Assembly: GCA_937897615.1 (NCBI GenBank)
Contig: CALCNO010000057.1
Coordinates: 1 to 5,960 of the forward strand
Origin: an uncultured Anaerolineaceae bacterium
GTDB lineage: Bacteria > Chloroflexota > Anaerolineae > Anaerolineales > Anaerolineaceae
Reading direction: 5' to 3'
DNA: 5,960 nt
Shown: positions 3,877-5,960 of the stretch, in pieces
Numbering within the stretch: position 1 is the stretch's first letter
Layout: each line of letters opens with the position of its first letter
Position numbers and translations under genes: made by a program
Notes under the pieces: generated by a model
What the model saw: only the letters and a program-made list of their open reading frames with translations
Databases searched by the model: none
Told to the model about the DNA's origin: nothing

Positions 3877-4587
3877 TTACGAAACAGCAGGAAGGGAAGG
3901 ATCCGGTCTCTGTGACATGAGGAGTTTGTCGTGGAGCCAGGAGGCAGCGATGTAGCCTGTGGTGAGGGAATAAGTACGGTAAATGTAAGTTTCTCTGTTT
4001 ACCAGGGCACGGTAGAGATCGGCGATGCTATTGCCTTTGAAGCAAGTGGCTGCTTTGCCGATCATGCCGGTAACGTGTGCGTCACTGTTGGCGCACAGCG
4101 CAATATCATGATTGAGGGCAAAATGCATGGCTTTGCCGTTGGAGCGGCTGCGGAAAATGCCCGCATTAAACGCCTCAACGCCTGCAAGCACCCGTTGCCC
4201 AACGGGCGATTCCAGAGCTTTTTCAATTGAAGCAAAACTCAGACTGCTGGTGAACCTGGCAGCAGGGTGGGGGGCAATGCAGAGACCACCCAAAGATTCC
4301 ACATGGTGAAGCGTATCAATCAGCGACATCCCGGCCGGCACCCGTTCGCGGATGAATAATGCCAAAAGATGTCCTTCGGCTGTGCTGACCTCGCTGCCGG
4401 TGACCACCGATAAACCATAGGCAGGGGCCAGTTTTTCCGCCAGTAATGCACCCTCGATCTCATCGTGATCGGTGATGGCAATGATTGAGAGGTCGGTATT
4501 TTTGCGCGTTTTATCAAGGATAGTTTCAATTCCGGCAGTGCCGTCGGGGCTGTAATTCGAATGGATGTGAAGGTCTGCGTATGCCAT
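3877..4587 (-). CDS. PHP-domain metal-dependent phosphoesterase
   Basis: The 236-residue protein belongs to the PHP superfamily of metal-dependent phosphoesterases. These hydrolyse phosphate esters of small molecules or nucleotides with a cluster of two or three metal ions. Metal-binding motifs appear in order: DLHIHSNYSPDG (H7, H9, D15), ITDHDEIEGA (D40, H41), GSEVS (E66), H73, APHPAARF (H107), GVEAFNA (E138) and ANSDAH (D169, H171). There is no polymerase, trpH-fusion or histidinol-phosphatase-specific extension that I recognise, so the substrate is unknown. The start is ATG at 4587, with AAAGGAG (complement of 4592-4598) just before it. A frame-extended ATG at 4602 would precede that SD and is rejected. 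It converges on rplL across a shared terminator and diverges from the NAPRTase-like gene. Confidence 0.85.
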   Translation of the reverse strand: MAYADLHIHSNYSPDGTAGIETILDKTRKNTDLSIIAITDHDEIEGALLAEKLAPAYGLSVVTGSEVSTAEGHLLALFIRERVPAGMSLIDTLHHVESLGGLCIAPHPAARFTSSLSFASIEKALESPVGQRVLAGVEAFNAGIFRSRSNGKAMHFALNHDIALCANSDAHVTGMIGKAATCFKGNSIADLYRALVNRETYIYRTYSLTTGYIAASWLHDKLLMSQRPDPSLPAVS

Positions 4588-4724
4588 TTTTCTCCTTTGC
4601 ATTACTATAACGACCCTGAGTTAACTGTTTTTGAAAGGGTTGTTAACGTTTTGTTATCGCTTTTTTTGATGGATTGAACCAACTTACAATTGAAAGGAAA
4701 AGATGTTCTTTATGGAGTGTGGCG
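4588..4724. promoter_or_regulatory. Divergent AT-rich promoter spacer with repeated GTTA motifs
   Basis: This 137-bp spacer must hold promoters for both flanking genes. Two GTTAAC palindromes start 22 bp apart (4620 and 4642). A tandem repeat of period 11, TTGTTAACGTT (4640-4650) and TTGTTATCGCT (4651-4661), differs at two positions. Spacing of one and two helical turns suggests a protein-binding site. A T7 run follows (4661-4667). The best + strand -10 is TACAAT (4685-4690), without a good -35. No convincing - strand promoter was found. Operator function is inferred. Confidence 0.35.
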
Positions 4725-5960
4725 ATGTCGGTTTTTAATCATCTGCGTCTGGATTCTGAAGTATTCAAGCTTGATGTAGAGCGTTTGCAAAAAGGCTGGT
4801 ACTCTGATAAATACTTCGTCAATATCACCAACATGCTGGTGGCCCTGCGGCAGGAGCGCTATTCCTTCTCTCCGCACACGCCGCGGTTGAGCACAGACCA
4901 AAGTAATCTGGAATACAACCCTGGGGACCTTGAAGTTGAAATGCAGTGGTTCACCCGCCACCCCGGCAATACAGTCATTGTGGGTGTGGATAAGGCGCTG
5001 GCGATCCTCAGGGAGTGTACCGGTTACTGGGAGGCTGGTAAGTTTGTCAATACCTGGGATCGACTGGAGGTTTGGGCCGTTGAGGATGGTTCCACGGCCG
5101 TGTATCAGGGCAATCCGGAGAATGTGCAACCCGTCCTGCGAGTGCGCGGCCGGTATGCAGATTTTGCCAACCTGGAGACCCCCACACTGGGCATTCTGAC
5201 CCGCGCAAGCCGTGTTGCCACCAACGTGTACGATACACTCGTGGCTGCCAGAGGAAAGCCTGTACTGTTCTTTCCGGCACGCTTTGATCTGCATGAAGTT
5301 CAGGCTGCGGACGGCTACGCATACCAGATCGCAGTCCAGCGCTTCAACGAGGATTATGGCAAGGGACTGGGTTCCTTCGTCTCAACCGATGCGCAGGGTG
5401 ATTGGTGGGGCGGCGCGGGCGGCGGAACAGTCGCTCACGCACTGATTGCCTGCTTCATGGGCGACACTGCGGAAGCAATGCTGGCCTTTTCAAGTACCGT
5501 TGACCCAACTGTTCTGCGGATTGCCCTTGTGGACTTCAACAACGACTCGGTGAGAGATTCACTTGCAACCTGTGAGTCCATGTTCCGCAGGTATATGGCA
5601 GAAAAAGACGCCGGCAATCCTGAAAGAGCAAAGCGATTTGTTTTGAACGGCGTGCGCCTGGACACCAGTGCCAGTATGCGGGATGCCTCGCTGGAAGCGC
5701 TGGGCGACCCTCTGCTTGACCAGGGGGTGAACCCCCGCCTGGTACACAATGTGCGTGCTGCGTTGGATGACACCTGGCAGAACTGGAATTTACCGCCTGA
5801 GTGGATCACGGAAGCCCGCAATTACTGCCGGAATGTAAAAATTGTCGTTTCCGGCGGGTTCAACATTGCTAAAATTACCCGCTTTGAAAATCAATCGGTG
5901 CCGGTGGATATCTATGCGGTAGGTTCGGCGTTCTTTGATAATTACGAGGCTACCAAAATG
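4725..5960 (+). CDS. Nicotinate phosphoribosyltransferase-like protein (partial, 3' end beyond window)
   Basis: There are 412 codons with no stop before the window edge. The sequence fits the nicotinate phosphoribosyltransferase family (type II PRTases, pncB-like), which makes nicotinate mononucleotide from nicotinate and PRPP in NAD salvage. Motifs in order: YSDKYF (26-31) in the N-terminal domain; ETPTLGILTRASRVATN; GGGTVAHALI (232-241), with H238 at the place of the phosphorylatable catalytic histidine; ALVDFNND (267-274); NGVRLDTSAS (308-317); KIVVSGGFN (372-380); and VDIYAVGSAFF (394-404), the usual D-FGVGT phosphate-binding strand. The last motifs resemble the shorter archaeal-type enzymes. 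The ATG at 4725 follows GGAG (4714-4717). An in-frame GTG at 4719 is too close to that SD. Substrate choice is inferred; other NAPRT/QPRT-like activities are possible. Confidence 0.78.
   Translation, partial: MSVFNHLRLDSEVFKLDVERLQKGWYSDKYFVNITNMLVALRQERYSFSPHTPRLSTDQSNLEYNPGDLEVEMQWFTRHPGNTVIVGVDKALAILRECTGYWEAGKFVNTWDRLEVWAVEDGSTAVYQGNPENVQPVLRVRGRYADFANLETPTLGILTRASRVATNVYDTLVAARGKPVLFFPARFDLHEVQAADGYAYQIAVQRFNEDYGKGLGSFVSTDAQGDWWGGAGGGTVAHALIACFMGDTAEAMLAFSSTVDPTVLRIALVDFNNDSVRDSLATCESMFRRYMAEKDAGNPERAKRFVLNGVRLDTSASMRDASLEALGDPLLDQGVNPRLVHNVRAALDDTWQNWNLPPEWITEARNYCRNVKIVVSGGFNIAKITRFENQSVPVDIYAVGSAFFDNYEATKM

Noticed and set aside
4588..4602. Upstream ATG (4602) for the PHP gene adding five residues
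   Set aside because: The extension would encode the SD itself (AAAGGAG). The PHP motif normally begins a few residues after the start, fitting ATG 4587.
4604..4609. TATAGT on the minus strand as -10 of the PHP gene
   Set aside because: The transcript would start inside the SD, and no -35 lies at the right distance.
4930..5821. Open frames on both strands within the NAPRTase-like region
   Set aside because: The frame from 4725 stays open for 412 codons and carries ordered NAPRTase motifs; the others lack any recognisable family or good SD.
1..5960. CRISPR arrays, transposons, toxin-antitoxin or phage genes
   Set aside because: No spaced repeats, terminal inverted repeats, transposase motifs or short paired toxin-antitoxin-like genes were seen on either strand.

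Overview
The window is a chromosomal stretch from a free-living bacterium of moderate G+C content. It holds a translation and transcription-elongation cluster in the order tuf (3' end), rpmG, tRNA-Trp(CCA), secE, nusG, rplK, rplA, rplJ, rplL, all on the + strand. A convergent PHP-domain phosphoesterase gene follows, then a divergent gene for a nicotinate phosphoribosyltransferase-like enzyme that runs off the right edge. Gene order, strong AAGGAG-type ribosome binding sites, a four-cysteine L33, an acidic N-terminal extension on NusG, frequent GTG/TTG starts and the lack of rpoB after rplL together suggest Chloroflexota, possibly Anaerolineae. That assignment is inference; the window has no phylogenetic marker I can align.

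Left part (1-1379): the last 18 codons of EF-Tu, L33, a 13-bp hairpin, tRNA-Trp with encoded CCA, a terminator-like hairpin, SecE (GTG start) and NusG. Short hairpins lie at the translation starts of rpmG and nusG. The nusG hairpin covers its Shine-Dalgarno (SD) sequence.

Middle part (1380-3855): the L11-L1 and L10-L7/L12 pairs. The gaps before rplK and before rplA each carry a small RNA element of the same architecture: a GTGG/CCAC stem, a GA/GCTNNCA internal loop and a variable GC-rich apical stem. Both resemble the L1-binding site of 23S rRNA and are probable autoregulatory sites for L1. The 189-nt gap before rplJ starts with an extended -10 promoter. It continues with an L10-leader-type element and ends in an intrinsic terminator with a mutually exclusive antiterminator, forming a complete attenuator. 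A strong terminator, also usable from the other strand, closes the cluster after rplL.

Right part (3877-5960): the PHP gene (minus strand) and the NAPRTase-like gene (plus strand) share a 137-bp AT-rich divergent spacer with repeated GTTA-type motifs. Neither is obviously linked to translation. I see no CRISPR array, mobile element or defence system. The interest of the window lies in its dense RNA-level regulation.
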